Source: Saccoglossus kowalevskii
Taxonomy: Eukaryota; Hemichordata; Enteropneusta; Harrimaniidae
DNA: 64,000 bases
Reading direction: 5' to 3'
Assembly (NCBI RefSeq): GCF_000003605.2
Contig: NW_003145790.1
Location: forward strand, 269,970 to 333,969
Part shown: piece after piece, positions 22,711 through 37,690 of the stretch
Numbering within the stretch: position 1 is the stretch's first letter
Layout: each line of letters starts with the position of its first letter
Program-made: the position numbers and the translations under genes
The notes under the pieces: model-generated
Databases searched by the model: none
Seen by the model: only the letters and a program-made list of their open reading frames with translations
What the model was told of the DNA's origin: nothing

Positions 22711-25700
22711 CAGCCCATGTCACCAAGCTTCATTTTAAGATATGGATATGACATAATATTTATTATGCCATAAGAAAATTACTGCTATCGACTAAAACAC
22801 AACGATTCTTTTCTATAAAATTAGGCCGGTGATCCTCAGCTACGTAGTCTATTATCAATCAAAAAACGGCAAAAATATGCCTAAAACGGTGCAAAATCTT
22901 CATTACGTAATTCTATGTTGGTTTAAACTTTTTGAAAACCAGCAAATAAAACATCCACTTCCTGTTTCAACTGTCTATACAAATATATATAATTTTCATT
23001 GTTTGTGCAGTACTGTCGGCAAATCTGTTCATTTTTGTCTTTAAATATAGTATTATAGAATCATCCCCCCTTTATTGTTTACGAAGATATTAAGCAATCA
23101 AATAGAATGCTACACAAAAAGTAAACATATATCATGAAAATGAAATAAAAAACATGGGGTTATCGTACTCAGTTCAGGGGAAATCGATCATTAAAAAATA
23201 ATGACAATAGTTTTTTTTTTCTGTTTTAGAGCATTTTATTACTATTTCCTATGGCAAGGAGATATTTCTCAATATCGCATTTTTTTATTGGTGGCGTATT
23301 GTGTAAAATGATATATAGTGTCTTACAAGGTACTCTTTGATGTCTAGAAATATTAAATAATTTACAATATTTTTAGTGGGGTTTTTTAACGGGGAATTTT
23401 GTTTTATTGTGGTCTATGGAAACAGTGGCTGCTAAAATGAAATTCTATTTGTATTATTACACCGTTTTCCTAGGCAATCAGATTGACAGTGAAACAAAAC
23501 GTTCGCATACTCTTGACCGATACTAATTTGCATATATATTGTAACACAAAATAATCATACTGCTATATGTGCTAGAATCTGCGCACATGTAAAAAAAACG
23601 TAGCGAGTAGCATTCTATTAAAGCCAAGTGCGTCGTTTTACATCCCGTGTATTAATGTACAATGTTTGTGCATGCACGAAGTTCAAACGCACGATCATAT
23701 CGGCGATTCAGGTGGTGTTTCAGCTGTTTCCGTTCAAATGTCCGTTTAGAAAAAAAAACAATGCGGTGGTGCGTTTTTTTATATGAAACATCAAGAATAT
23801 TGATCTGCGCCTGCGTAAACAAGAAATCAACACATTCTTCCCAGTTCTTTGTCTTTCGTTCAAATAAAAAAAATACGCGCGCGCTCACCAAAAACATAAC
23901 TAATTATTTTGTTTCCTAATGTTTTTAATCGTTTTATTTTTAATTTCCAAGCTAGTAATGCTTACAACACGAATAAAAGGTCGGTTTGACCCAGTTTAAA
24001 TATATATGATACCATGCGATCCATTATTTTGGACGTTTATTCATGTTACGTCACTCTTTTACTTGTGCCAACTGCTCTGAGCACGATGCGTATTTTAGAT
24101 AGCGTGCAGTTTTCGTTCAGCATCTTTTATAAATATAGTATAACTTTATTAGAGTAATCCTACTCAGTCACTATTGACTATACAAAATATTAAAACTCGT
24201 CGAATCCACGGTGTTACATAGAGATTTATCAAATTGTAATGAAATTGTACCAAAAACAATATTATATATTTACCATAAGTAAATGAAGTTTTTTTGTCTT
24301 TATGTCTATTATTGTGAACCACAGAAGGCGTGTGGGCGCTACAGTTAACTCAAAACCGGTATTTGTATTAACTCAATGAACAACACATAACTTGAAAATC
24401 GCTATTGTAAGTTATACCTAGCAACTGGGCTAAGATAATGCAGCTGTAGTCAAAATGTGTGATGTTTGCAGCCATTTTCAACAATTGGAAAAGTTGGCTA
24501 TAAATTGGAAGTTAAAATCAACACCATCGACTATACCGCCACGACAAGTAGAGCTTCTTACGACTAACTATTGCGGATATTATCGCCAAATAAACGCCTT
24601 GAAAACAATTGTTCTAAGGTCTTGTGTACATGAAAACAGACAGCACTGTCAAGCAAAATTAGATTCAGAGTGTGTGTTTTTTTTAAAAATAGATACCAAG
24701 TTTTTTTGTTTTGTTTTTTCAAGAATATTAGGTTTAGGTGAAGATTCTGTGAATTCGACACCATCTGTGTTTCGATTTGTACTTCCACGTATCTAAATGT
24801 GTTATTCATACTTAATCAAAAATAAATTATCTACGTTTTCCAGACGTTAAAAGTGCATTATTCAAATCCATAATACAGATCGTTTGCAAGAATAACAAGT
24901 TTCGACGACTCGTGTTGATGTAAACTGCTGCGACATAGCGTGATGTGTAAAAAAATCAAGTTTGTCACGTTTTGTGATTTACGAACCTTGCTTACCTTAT
25001 GATACAGTGCATGACCGTTTATTACACTTACGAATGTCTTTTGTAATTGTTTCTGTTTGCAGAAAAAGAATAAACATATTTCCAATGGATGGAGTTCAGT
25101 CGAATGTCGTTTCATTAGAAACTCAAGATCATCATTCAAGAAAATATTAAATTAAACATTCTGATTTATTTTAAATTTAAGTCTTCTAGATCATGTATTG
25201 AAATGAAATTAAATGAAAAAAAACACATTTTGTTTATTGAGTTTACCAGCACATTTCGCACACTGAAAACAACTATTATTAATAACATAAAAAGACGATA
25301 ATTTAAAAAAAAAACATTCATGATCGTTAGCGATTTCCATTTTTCAAAACTGAGACTGTGATTTTGACATTATGTTGTTGTTTATGACATCACCTGTTTG
25401 AACAGGTCATAATATCGACGCAGGTTTGTGGGCACTTGGGAGTAATTTTTTATTAATTTTTTTTGCTTTTTATTATCCAAACAGTTTTGGCTATAGACTG
25501 TTAAAATTTTGTACAATTGTGAATAGTGAAACATACTCAAAAAACGATTTTAAAATATAGATAACAGGTGAAAACATTCTCTCTTTTGAATGCTTAGCAA
25601 GATTTAGCAAGGCTGCACATAAATAATCAAAAGGAAACACGGTTAAAAAAAGAAATGACGGGATCTCCATATTATGCACTATATTTAACTTTTAACAAAA

Positions 25701-28064
25701 CGATAATACATTTAAATTTGGAACTGTTACAGCCATTTTAATTATAAGCAGTAGCAAACTTCTTACTGAGTGAATTGTTATGCAAATTAGCAATTATCTC
25801 AGTTCTTTTTAGTGCACATTCCAGAACTTTAAAACAAATAGCTCCTAGACGTTTTGAACTTTTGTTTTAAAATTTTCACAAATGATTGACAATGTGTTGA
25901 TCTTCAAAACGCCGTCGGGGCATTGTTTTTAGTTGAATAGTGTTACAGCAATCATACAGACAACTAGCCTGGGTGTTAATTTATGCATAAACTTGAAGTA
26001 GTGAAATTTGAGCTGCTGCCCTGCAAAATTGACAACTGGTAGATAGTTTTCATAACGGCACTTTCTTCATGGTAAACAGATGTACCCTTAAACCAATGTT
26101 CCAAGGAAACAGAATCATGGTTTAGAAGCTATTTTTTTAAATCACTTTTGACCAAAAAAGCACATTTTTTTTTTGCATATTTCAAACTACAGTGTTCATA
26201 AAAAAAAATACTAACAAAATTTTAAAAATTCATACACTAAGCTTTCTGAAAATACATAGTTTTGTGGACAAGGGAGGTCATCTTGGTTTCCTAATTAACT
26301 AATTAAAATACCTGTCAGGTAAACTGCATATCTACCTTAAGGTGGCTTAAATACGGTTCCAAGCCCTTGCCGCAGCGTTACTGTGACTCAGCCTCGGGTG
26401 CCTCACAAGCCGCTTGTGTCCCTGGGTATATTATGAAACAACGTTGCGGAAAGTATATCAAACAGGCACGACTACTATATACACGAGGGACAGAGACAGA
26501 AAATCGAGACTTGGCAGCCGCTACGATAATCTTCAAGCAAGATGATATTACTCTCGTATTATATCATTTATTCAACACGCCAATGTAAGCAGTCATATAC
26601 CTATTCTAAATACACGGGAAAAATAAAAATAAATATATATAAATACACATTATTGGTAATATAGAATGCAAATTGACATCTATAGTACTTGCGGCGTATT
26701 GCAATTTTTTTTTCGAATTCCCACAATGTATACAGTCATCTCATGTTATGGCCCATATTTCCGTCTCAGAGTTTTTTTTCACATTTATTTACAAGGGAGA
26801 TCATTAATTTCACTTCCTGGCAATTCTCTATAACCAACAGAAACTGTTCTTGGAAAAGGCAATATTTGATAACTAGAATAAGATAGATTTTAAGAGAAAC
26901 TGAGCTTTCCTGGAAATGGGAGACATAAATGATACATGATTGAGTTTTTTTTCACTTATCCGCACATGTCATTTAACTATTCATAAACATGTCATAGTAG
27001 AGCGCTGATATTGATAAGCGTTATTAAAGCCGAGCTAAGATAACACAACAAACAAACAAACAACAAAATGGCCGATAAGACGGACCTCACTAAAATAAAT
27101 ACGTATATGACTGTGCATAGTTCCAAAGGAGAGGTCTCTTATAGATATATGTATTGTGCAACGTTATGTGAACCCTGGGGATTCAATCAACTATCCCTTG
27201 GAACAAGATAGCAGTATATTACGTCATAAATTAGTAATATGGCATATGTGTTTCATAAAATGAACCGTATGCTATTATTTTATATGACAGACTCGCCTCG
27301 GCAGACAAATTGTCCAGACCCACCCATTAGATAAAGGATACCGACGAATCGCCGGTTGTCTACATGGGTAGTTTGTAACGTGACTAAATGTCGTACCAGC
27401 AAGACGTTCGAGAAGATCACCTTGTTTGTCGCTTAAATTTCAATTCAAGGACAAATTCAAAATGGCGTAATATGAGAGTGACATTCAGGAGTATTTGAAG
27501 CAATTCAGCTTATTAAAATTTGATGATGCAACATGCATCTCGTCCATGCGTAATAGATTGTGGTTTCCAAGCGAATATTAAAAAACAAAAAAACAAAAAA
27601 AACAATAAAACATCTGTGATATATATCTACATTATCATTTTTCATCCCCAGAACAAATTCGCATAACTATTATGATATTAATTAGTCATGTGGCATATTA
27701 CTTGATGATATTTCATTTTCTGAACTATTTTCTACTAATTGTCTATAATTGAAAATGACGTCATTAATATATAGTTCAAATGCAAAGGCCTACATACAAA
27801 TGATCACACCTTGATTGAAATCTATCTCTGTCGTGGGGAGGGAGGGAGGGAGTGTTATGAAACGTTAAATGTTAGGTTTTACTGAGCTCACAGACTATTA
27901 GATGAAACGTTGCCGTCGGAGATAGAGATGACTCCGACGTTTCAATCGACTCCTACTTGCCTTTGTTCGATTTTTATGAAATATACATAGCGATATAAAA
28001 TTGTAAATAAACCATAATGAACGAAGAACGTTCTACCTATCCAGGTACGTGTTCTACTTGAATA
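22708..28064. other. Unassigned AT-rich DNA
   Basis: No gene is supported. Candidate frames such as 24455-24796 (+) and 24564-24809 (-) overlap on opposite strands, lack family motifs and have poly-T-driven hydrophobic stretches. No repeat family could be matched to other parts of the window. Confidence 0.35.
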
Positions 28065-28256
28065 ATGTATATTTCTAAACGCCCACGCACAACAAACACG
28101 CATGCGTCGGGATGCCATGCAATTCGCACTACGTGGATTTCACGCACTCGGATCATCATTCGAGCGAAGAACCACTTCCCCATCAACACATACTGGTGTG
28201 AACAAGTTGCGTCCCACTTTGAAAACACTTTCAGCATCCGTGATTGCCTAGATCAG
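28065..28256 (+). other. Possible short exon ending at a consensus splice donor
   Basis: A 64-codon open frame from ATG ends exactly at CAG followed by GTAAGT (28257), a perfect donor consensus. The encoded stretch is basic, with Cys at residues 17, 45 and 61, and matches no family I recognise. A downstream acceptor was not found. An isolated good donor is common by chance, so this is a weak candidate. Confidence 0.15.
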
Positions 28257-28307
28257 GTAAGTAAAGTGAATGTCTACGTCTATTTGATTAATGTAATGTC
28301 TGAATAG

Positions 28308-31290
28308 AGCCAGCAATGATGCAGCAAATTAGGTACGTATGAAAGGAAAAAGAGCAGTTACGATTTGCCTAACATCGTCACTGTACATCACCCATGCAGG
28401 GATAATTAATCCCATAATCTGTCCCCCTTGTCACGTTTTATCTGTTTCATATCAATTTATCTCCGTTATCACTAATAACTCGTTCTGTGTACGGGGGTTG
28501 CTACGTTGAAAGAATTAATATATAACTGCATAGAAATCGACACACATTTGCTTTATCAAGATTTCGCAAATGAAACCAATTACAATCAAATCATTAGTGG
28601 AAAATAAATTATGATTAATGCCTTCATTCGCCCGCCACCCGCCCAAGTTAATCTACCGATGCTTGCTTTCATCCGCAACTATATCTATTTGCTGGCAGGC
28701 AAAAGTATTAATTGTATGTTATTGGATATAGGGGGACAGGAGAAAAAAAGAATGTGTCACGTGATATGAGTGAGAAATCCGCATCTGCATTATGTAACAC
28801 GAAACCGACAAAGCTTGATTCACTTTGGTTTGAATTAAAAAAATGGCTGTTTAAGAAAGCATGAAATCGAATTGTGTTTTTTTTAATCCACCGAGAGAAA
28901 ATTAGGACAATGACGCGAATTACAATACAAGAGAGATGACCATAACCTACAGCGCCATAGGACAAGAAGTCGATTCTATGCGCGATAGTGTTCGAGCTGA
29001 AGGCGAGCTGCATGGAATCAACTTCTTCATCGTACTATAATGTTTAACAATGACGTAACACAGCTTCTAAATATGCGAGATATGTTATAATATAAAAGAT
29101 TTGGATGTTTCTGCTCCTGGTATTCGGTTGTTATAAATAAAAAAAGAACGTTGGTTTTAAATTACGCAACGATGAATGCGTTATGTGATATCGCGAATGG
29201 TGCTTTTCTTTTATGCGCAATCTAATTATTTTTCCATACACATTACCAATGTATTAATACAGAATTACTTTCTACAAAATATGATATACTATTTGTATTC
29301 AACGTTCATTTTCTCGTCGAATTTATAAGCCCCAATTTACGTAATCTTGACATATGAATAGTGATAAATCGGTTCTCTATATGCTCCGCAACATAATAAT
29401 CAATGCCACACAAATGATGATGATACCAGGGATGGTTACCATGACAATATTACTTAATACTCTCAGTCTATGCAATTACTATACTTTTTACGCACACGTT
29501 GCAGGCTAATTATGTAATGATAAGGTGCCCACCTTGAAAATAAATATTACCTACTAAAGTTACGGACATAAACATTTTTTTACGACTGATAATGAGTTGA
29601 TTTGAATAAGACGAAAAAATACACGGGAGACTTTTGGTTCAGAGGTCGTGTTGGTTTTCTATTCATAATACCCCGGCGCTTTTCAAAATGACTGTGAATC
29701 CGAAACTAGTGTTTGAATCGTAGTTAGTATTACTCGCCGTTACTCAGATTTGTGAAACATCCGGGTACTGTGAGTGTACCGATCCTTAGTTGTCACGTAT
29801 TATTTTATTACATTCTATTCATTCCTTTTACAATTAAATTAAAATTTCAAAAATGATATATTGCAAGGTTATTTATCGAGTGACCATTTCCCTTCAAGTA
29901 CCGTGATCACGTAGATCACTTGAAAAGTGGAACTCGATGACGAGAAATTGAAATGCTGTTTGGGAGGCAAAACAAGTCTCGTGGCTATCTCAAAACCAAT
30001 ACGTTTTCACTAAAGTAATTTCTTTGTGGCGACGTTGAGCTCATAGATAACGAGCATTTACGGTAGATGTATGCTCTCAAAAGCCTCCTCTTGCCTTCAA
30101 TAAACACGACTACGCGCGCTAAGATCAAAGTGACTCTTTCCATCAACACCTGTGTTTAATAAGCCTATAGCAATGTTGTTGACCCCGGTATAGATTTGAA
30201 AGTTCACTTATCGCAATCTATTTGAACAGTTCCAGACGTTAGCTTGATGCTTGATATTGAATTGCACCAATATCATAATAGTATTTCGAGCTTTCGGGGC
30301 ATCACAAGTATCATCACCCTTTTATTCAACGTCGTAGCACATTTAAATATCGCATCACATCACTAATGTCTCACCGTCGAACGGGAAAGCGAAAAACAGA
30401 AGTATTGGATTTCTACGCGTTCGTCATTAGAGAGAGACGTTACGTTACAAGAATATATGATGACACTGTCTCAGCAAATTTCTGATTTTCAATCCGTTCT
30501 AGTTTTCAACTGTGGTCACGTAGTCATTCACCTAGCGTATAATTGGTTAACAACTGTCGTTGTCAAAGTGTGTGATGGCTTTCTGACATTAATCGAAGAT
30601 ATTTAATTAAATCGTCTTTCGGGAGAATATTGCGTAACAATATCGACAGCCAGCTCACGTAGAATATACTCAATTTAGATTCGTTAATAATTTTTCAATC
30701 GATATTGAGTCGTCTTTTTTTTTCCTGCAAATATTAAATCACGGCTCGTGGTTTATTTATTATAGATTCTGCTTAATTAATTTACACGGGGGGTCAAGCG
30801 CTTATCAATTTCTCCGAGATTGATGACGTGTTGATTTTTGATATAATTGCCATTATTCCGAAAACTCCAATGTTATTTTTGATATACTTTTAATTCAGCA
30901 AATGCGAGTCGGAATAACTTGTTTGAATTTAATAGATGATTAAACTGAACGTGCCTCAAGATATATTAGTGCTTGTTATTATATAACTAGTCGTTGATTA
31001 TTTTAAAGGAATGACACGCTCGGCTTCATTATATAATAATAACACTCTATGTTATCCGTGTAATATACCGTATCTTGGTTTCAGCATCATGTTACATGTA
31101 TGTTTGAGTGCGTCGTCAATTCCTAACTAGTCGTATTACATTCGCCAAAACACCTAATTATCAGCAAGAAATTGGATGACAAATGCTTCATTCGATCTCT
31201 CAAGAAATGCTGAAACATTTGTTGCCGCTCTGGTATAGATAGGTGGGTTACGCTGCCTGTTGGGAAAGAGGCTCGAATGAGGCTACAAGT
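28308..31290. other. Unassigned AT-rich DNA
   Basis: No gene or repeat identified. The 101-codon frame at 28708-29013 (-) shows no domain. Confidence 0.35.
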
Positions 31291-31402
31291 TGATGGCACA
31301 GTCTGACGCGCACCCCAGACCTCGCAAATTATGCAGATGCGTGTTTGGTTTCATCAGCGCGTGTTCTATTATGCAGTCACTTAACATCAACCAATCACCG
31401 TG
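31291..31402 (+). repeat. Dispersed repeat, copy 2 (first copy at 411)
   Basis: Direct copy of 411-522. It shares GATGCGTGTTTGGTTTCATC, AGCGCGTGTTCTA, then TTATGCAGTCAC and CAACCAAT. The two copies are ~31 kb apart. Confidence 0.8.
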
Positions 31403-32024
31403 GCGATAATGAATGAAATGTACAGCAACACAATCTATGTATAGTATAATCGAAGTCATATGGCATACGTACACATCATCTTCTACACGTGACACCCATC
31501 AAATATCAATTATATTCAATATTTTTTTGAAAATTCGTTGCCTAAAGCAAATAATTGTAACCATCTTTGTAGTAATAAATTTAAAATGGTATAAATATAT
31601 GTATATGTAAGCTCAGTGAAAGTATATGTAATTGATCTTAGATGCAAATGACCAGCGAGATCTCGTAGAGAGCGAGGGGCCAGGAGATTTTTTGTTGTCC
31701 TTTTTGTTTTCACTGTTCTTCTGACCTATGTAACTATGCTATTTGAAAGAATTAACGTGGGGACGTCAGAAAATGGAATAAAATTAAAGGGCCACACAAA
31801 AATGTCGTGACCATCTCTCTCAATGCCATCGTGGCGACTGTTTGCATCCAATGTATATTGTAATTTTTGAGTGGGATTACAATTACGGTCACGTCCAAGA
31901 TTATGCACAGCGTTCAGTTATTACTGTTATAACACATTGTTCGTATGCAAATTAATACAACTTCACGGGTATATTGATATTCAAATTAGTGAACTGTTCA
32001 TTTTATAAATAAACATAATTTAAG
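31403..32024. other. Unassigned DNA
   Basis: Nothing recognised. Confidence 0.3.
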
Positions 32025-32301
32025 CGCTCCTGTCGTCGCGCAACGAATTGGCGATATATGAATCTCATATGAACAAAGATGGCGACTATTGTGCAGACTA
32101 ACGAGTACAAACTAAGACGTTATCAAGTTTCAAATAGATTATTTGTTGGTGATTGGAACGTATCGAAGTAGTCTTCTACAGTAATTAGCGCCTAGAACAA
32201 AACTCATACTTGTTATCTCCATCAGAAGAGCGCATTGCATTGTGGGAAAATCAATGTTTATCAACACAAATGCCGCACATGCGCAGCGCGACAACGAAAA
32301 C
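32025..32301 (+). repeat. Dispersed ~280-base repeat, copy 1 (second copy at 37402)
   Basis: It shares with 37402-37690 the ordered blocks GTCGCGC, CTCATAT, GACGTTA-CAAG, AAACTCATACTTGT, AAGAGCGCATTG, ATTGTGGGAAAATCAATG and TTTATCAACACAAA, ending in CACATGCGCAG-GCGAC. The ends (GTCGCGC... and ...GCGCGAC) are weakly inverted, hinting at a MITE. The short frames here are not genes. Confidence 0.8.
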
Positions 32302-35300
32302 ATTCCAATTATTTGATTATCAATGTAACCATGAGGGTTCACTAACTTGCATACAAATATTGATTAAGCCACCATTCATATACAAAACTTGGACAATGGC
32401 TTTCGCGCAAATCACACCTGTTTAAATATGTACAATGATTATTTGTGATTTTTTTTATAGCAGTAATGAACATATTTTTTTAATTAAGGTTCATCCAATA
32501 TTATAGTTTAGATCGGCATCGGCTTTCTCGAATCTTCGGATGGCTCATCTTGGTTTTCACAAGATGTGGTGGTTGCGGGCAGTGCATACTACATTGTGCG
32601 AGGACAATTCTGGTTCCCTTATGCGTCTTTTTTGCATCAAATTACTTCCAGTGCGCTCTTTTTTCGGTTGTACGCCAGAAGTCGGTCAAATAGGCTCAAC
32701 AAAATATTGATTCAATCATACGTACAGGCAATATCCAACTAAAATAGTGTTCGCTCAAATCAACGCAGTGCTATACACAACAGATTCGTAGGGATAAATA
32801 AAATGAATGTTCATTAGACACCTTGCCGGATTGTGTTTGTCTCAGTTGACTCGTGCGTGGTCGGTTCGCTTTAACAAAGTGACACGTCCAGATCGACAAT
32901 TTCTTGGCTGCTATGCCATTACCCAAACTGAGCACGGATTTGTATTTCTCGCATGCCTTGCTGCAGGGAATATGGGATGAAAATTGTGATGCAAGAATAA
33001 GAATTCCGCACTCGTTGGGGATTGTTGAATAAGCTCTGGTAAATTTACAGCGGACCCATAAAAACAATGTTGCGATTAAAATATCGATTTACAATCGTCG
33101 TATGATCATGTATGAGAACAAACAATAAAATCGTGAACACTGATTCACTCGTTTATGAGTCGTATTAATATAGTAACTGTGTTGTTCATAGTAATAATAT
33201 TAAATGCTCGACGTTGTGTGATCTCCCAATCATCCGATTTCACGACATTTTGCTTTCAACACGTTATTTTTAGAAGCAATGTTCAGAAAAAAAGCTAGGA
33301 ATAGCGTTACTATACTTCTGTACAGCATTTCTATAGAGAAAAAAAACAGCATACCCGAACGTAATCCTAAATCGCGATATTAAAGCAAGTTACAAGTCCC
33401 ACAACGTAAAACTTACCGACTGATAAACGATTGACAAGTTACATAGCAGTTATTCAAACTGACAAATAATCCACAAGGACAAAACACTATAGAATATAGT
33501 AACATAAAAAAAATATATGGCCCACATGCTATACAAACATGCTTTGTACCAAACCTGCTGTCCCAAGTCTTTTCGTAACACATGAACTTATCTGGTGATA
33601 ATGATTGCTTGATCTGCCAAGATGAACATTTGTCATTTTCCACCACGGACCTCCTGGCCACGCTTTGTACTATCCGTTACAAGTACGATATGGTAATTAG
33701 GCGTGGTTTGGTACTTTTGTTCTGATTATTCCTAATACTGTTATTTCCTATTTCTTATTTTTCCATTATTTTGGCGAATTGGGATGTGTAGTCGTACGAC
33801 GTATAGATTCCTCGTAGTGCACGAAGTTGGGTGTAAATTGTCAGCCAAAAATTAGATAAAATATGCGAATAATGTGAATGTAAATGGAATTTCTTGTGAA
33901 CAACCTTAAAGAGTGTTTTAGTATTTTAGTGCAATTGTTGTCAGGCGGGGACACGGAATTCATTTGATGGACACGTGCTCAGCATAATAGTTTTTAATTA
34001 AGCGATGATTTAGTCGAGTAGATGTAGGTTCAAATTTTTAAATCGTGATATCTCAAGTAATTGCATTTCTATGCCATTTTTGATGATCATTTGTTATACT
34101 TTGTATTTTACAAAACAAATATGAATATTTATGCCAGGTTATCGAGTCACCGTTTATTTGGTTTTTCATGGTTTGGGCTGTAAATCAAAAACTGCGGTAC
34201 CTATCTATGACTAATTTGTTTTTTGGTGATGCATATTTAGTTTTAATTCAGCGGTCACCATGAAGTTTGTTGTAGTTATTTGCTTCAGAAATCATAAAAT
34301 GAAATTATGCCGAAAATTCGCTTGTCAAATGGACAATTTTTGTTGACTATTAACCTGATTGCCTTGATATTTGATAAGTTGGTTTCTTGAATGGACCTCT
34401 TGCAGATGTGTTCATTTCAATTTTCTATTTTTGGGGTATAGATTTGGAAAAAAATATATATTTACTTGACAGGTAGGATGGACTTCTATCAGATTTTTGT
34501 GACGATATCATTATTTTCTATTTTCTACCAGCACGATTGCGTTAGTATATGATCTTATAAGGCAGTGAAAGTATTTCAACCACCAGGTCGCTTGTCTATA
34601 TATAGATTTTCATGTATATGTAGCTTGCATTAGAAATGTTTTCTGCCCTGTATATAAAAAATGCAATGCTGCCATTTAGTTACATTCATTTTACTGAAAA
34701 TTCTTATATCTTATTAAATAAAAAAAAATTGAGAGGGGGGAATAGGTTTTATTTTTCTAAAAAAAACGTAATTTAGATCTAAATGACCAATTTGTTTGTG
34801 TGTGTGTACATGTTTTTGGTCATTCTCTTTAACAATACACCATACCATAGCAAACATGTACAGGCCTATGCAACTGTCACGGTGATTGAAGTGTGTCTTT
34901 CATAACATAATGCTGAGTATAACATGGCACTGAATTGCAGATATGCGTCAGTGTTGCATACACGCTGTAACAAACAAATTATTTTAAATATAGGCATGCT
35001 ATCAGATGGATACACTCGACATCAATATAGTAATCGCAGCAACAAACAACAAAGCAGCATTTTTTTTTAACATAATCATTAATTGTCACTGCAATGAGTA
35101 ATAATTACATTTTTGTCATATAATAACCCATAACAACCGGACAAAATATATAATCATGAGGTTCTGATCAGTATAGTTATACTTATATACTTAGATTATA
35201 CAATCATTCCCTTTGAAGTTTGTATATGGTTATGTAACCTCTGACTTGTTCATAGAAATGTAGTCTCAATAGCCTATTGGCCCAAGTCGATCATTGCTGC

Positions 35301-37401
35301 TTGCAGCTATATTTCATAATTATATTGTATACTAATAACTCTTACAATACAACAACGGCAAACAAATTAAAAAGAGAATAATCCATGCTTGTAACGCACT
35401 AATAATAGTGCAATAAAAAGAAAATGGTGAATTAAATCTCCCCTCATTAGCTCAATAGGCAAGTTATAAAACAAGTCCGTGACAAGAAAGTCAGGACAAA
35501 ACGTTCGTGTCTGAAACTCCTACACACACTGGAATTTTCACGAGAAACGTAACAAATAAATACGGGTAAATGTTCGCCACTTAATAACTCATTCACACAC
35601 TCCTTCCGTAATAAATAATTTACTGACACACATCACTGCAACTTGAATGAGCGCGTTACGTCCTGGCAATAAATAAGAATAACCGTTAACGGACGTAGTT
35701 ACATTTGCAATGCATTGCAAATATAAATATTTCGTAGGAAAAAGGACACAGCAACATTATAATTAACTGTGGTTTTTGTATCCATGAAACACAGTGTATT
35801 TATGGAAACATTAGTTAAGTCTTGTCTATTTTTGTCGCAATTCAACTATAAAATATGACGCAAAAACAGATTGTTCAACTGACAGTTATTACACGTTTAT
35901 TACAGTGGTTTGACGCTTGGTAAGTATTACAATATATATATATATATATATTGGGTTAATATGTATGAAACATTTCTATAAACCACGTAAGTATATAGCA
36001 TACGTATGGTATTTAACAGTAGAAAGAAAAAAGAAAAACTATCAAATTTCCACTCTAAAACGACGTTGAAAGCTCCTTTCAATCGCGCGAAACTGAGCCA
36101 TATTTAATCAGCTCGGGAATTTATTGATTGGCTATTGTGATCATACAATATTGAAGCTTCAAAAACATTCATCAACAACTACCAATAAGCTTGTAATTAC
36201 GTCATGAATTACGTTGTGCGATACCAAGCGTCTCTGTGTCACGCAATCAACACGTGGGACGTAAAAATACAAGAATAAAAAACGACCTGGGACGAGGTGA
36301 CCTTCTTGTACGGTGGTACGAAGTGACCACGTGGTACGAAAATAACATGTGACGTTGTGCGCCTGTGTTACGAAATGACTTAGTCGAAGTGGACATTAAT
36401 GTAAACTGAAATCATCTAAGTAAGACTATTCTCCCAATCATATACTCTTTGTACTTGCCACAACATCCTATTTGAAAGTGAAGAATAGTTTTCACTAGAA
36501 AACCAAAATTTAGAGTCAAAATCAATGCACATATATAAATGTGAAGCAGAAAAAGCAGATTATATAATTTCTATAACCTCAAGTTCAGCTCTGTAAATAT
36601 ATGTTTGGGATATAATCGCTAAATTTAGGATTGTTGATAGAAAGCATATCACCAATAACTATTATAAATGAATGTGAAATAAAAAGAGTTAGCTTCATTC
36701 TATATTGTGTTATGTTATTAACTAACTCGGGTCCATATGAATAAAAAAATACATCGACCATTAAAGGCGCTCCATTTGGTATCATTAAAATTGCTACACT
36801 TTGTTGAAAGCTAATATCATTAAAATTCGACTTTTCTGTTGGTAATCAGATATTCAACCATACGAACCTCCTTTGTGTGAATGATTTGCATTATTTTTGT
36901 TCGTTAAAACATTATGATACTATAATGGATAATGTTTCGAGGCCATTCGAGTCGAATTTAATTTTTGATATACTGAGCATGTTACTGTTATGGGAGATGA
37001 TGCCTCCCATTCTATGTAACAGAAAACTTTAATTATTTTCATAATATTAGGATTCATTTCAATAATATACTTGACTTTGGCATTCCATGTCACCGAACAC
37101 AATTTTGAGATATGAATAAATAATCTCACTATAAAACCCAGTTTGATAATTTTGACAAATTTCTATCACATTTATGACATCTCGGAAAATAGTCTGGGTA
37201 CCTTAATTTTTGTTTTCATTTTTGATATACTGATAGTATGAAACCATATTGATGAAAGTATAACAACCACATAGAATCTCGTATTCGGCCTGAACCTCCT
37301 TAATAAAGAATAAAATAAAGTCATGAGTTTGGCGCTAAAAAACCTGCATTTTGACCTGAAACAAAATACCTTGGCTTTATCATCTAACTCACTCGAGATC
37401 A
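32302..37401. other. Unassigned AT-rich DNA
   Basis: No gene is supported across 5.1 kb. Around 34350-34500 a degraded relative of the 157-base unit from the 8008 element is visible (ATTGCCTTGATATTTGATA, then GACCTCTTGCAGATGTGTTC). An (AT)n tract lies at 35932-35951. Near 36200-36380 GGTACGAA and ACGT-type words recur irregularly without a clear period. Confidence 0.4.
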
Positions 37402-37690
37402 CGCAACTGTGAACACTGTCGCGCCACGCATGCGCGAAATATATGGGTCTCATATAAACAACGACTTTGACTCTCGCACAGATCATCGATTTCAAACTGA
37501 GACGTTACCAAGCTTTAATTAGACATTTTAGGTAATTGGAAGACGGCGTAACCGGCGGTAAATAGTGCAAGTTACGCCCAGGTCAAACTCATACTTGTGA
37601 TTTTCATTAAAAGAGCGCATTGGATTGTGGGAAAATCAATGTTTATCAACACAAACGGCGCACATGCGCAGAGCGACGACCACCGCTCTT
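37402..37690 (+). repeat. Dispersed ~280-base repeat, copy 2
   Basis: Direct copy of 32025-32301. The strongest block is ATTGTGGGAAAATCAATGTT followed by TATCAACACAAA. The ends TGTCGCGCCACGCATGCGCG and GCGCACATGCGCAGAGCGAC are imperfect inverted repeats, supporting a MITE-like identity. Confidence 0.8.

Noticed and set aside
24455-24809. 113-codon (+) and 81-codon (-) frames
   Set aside because: They overlap antisense, include poly-T-derived Phe runs and show no recognisable motif.
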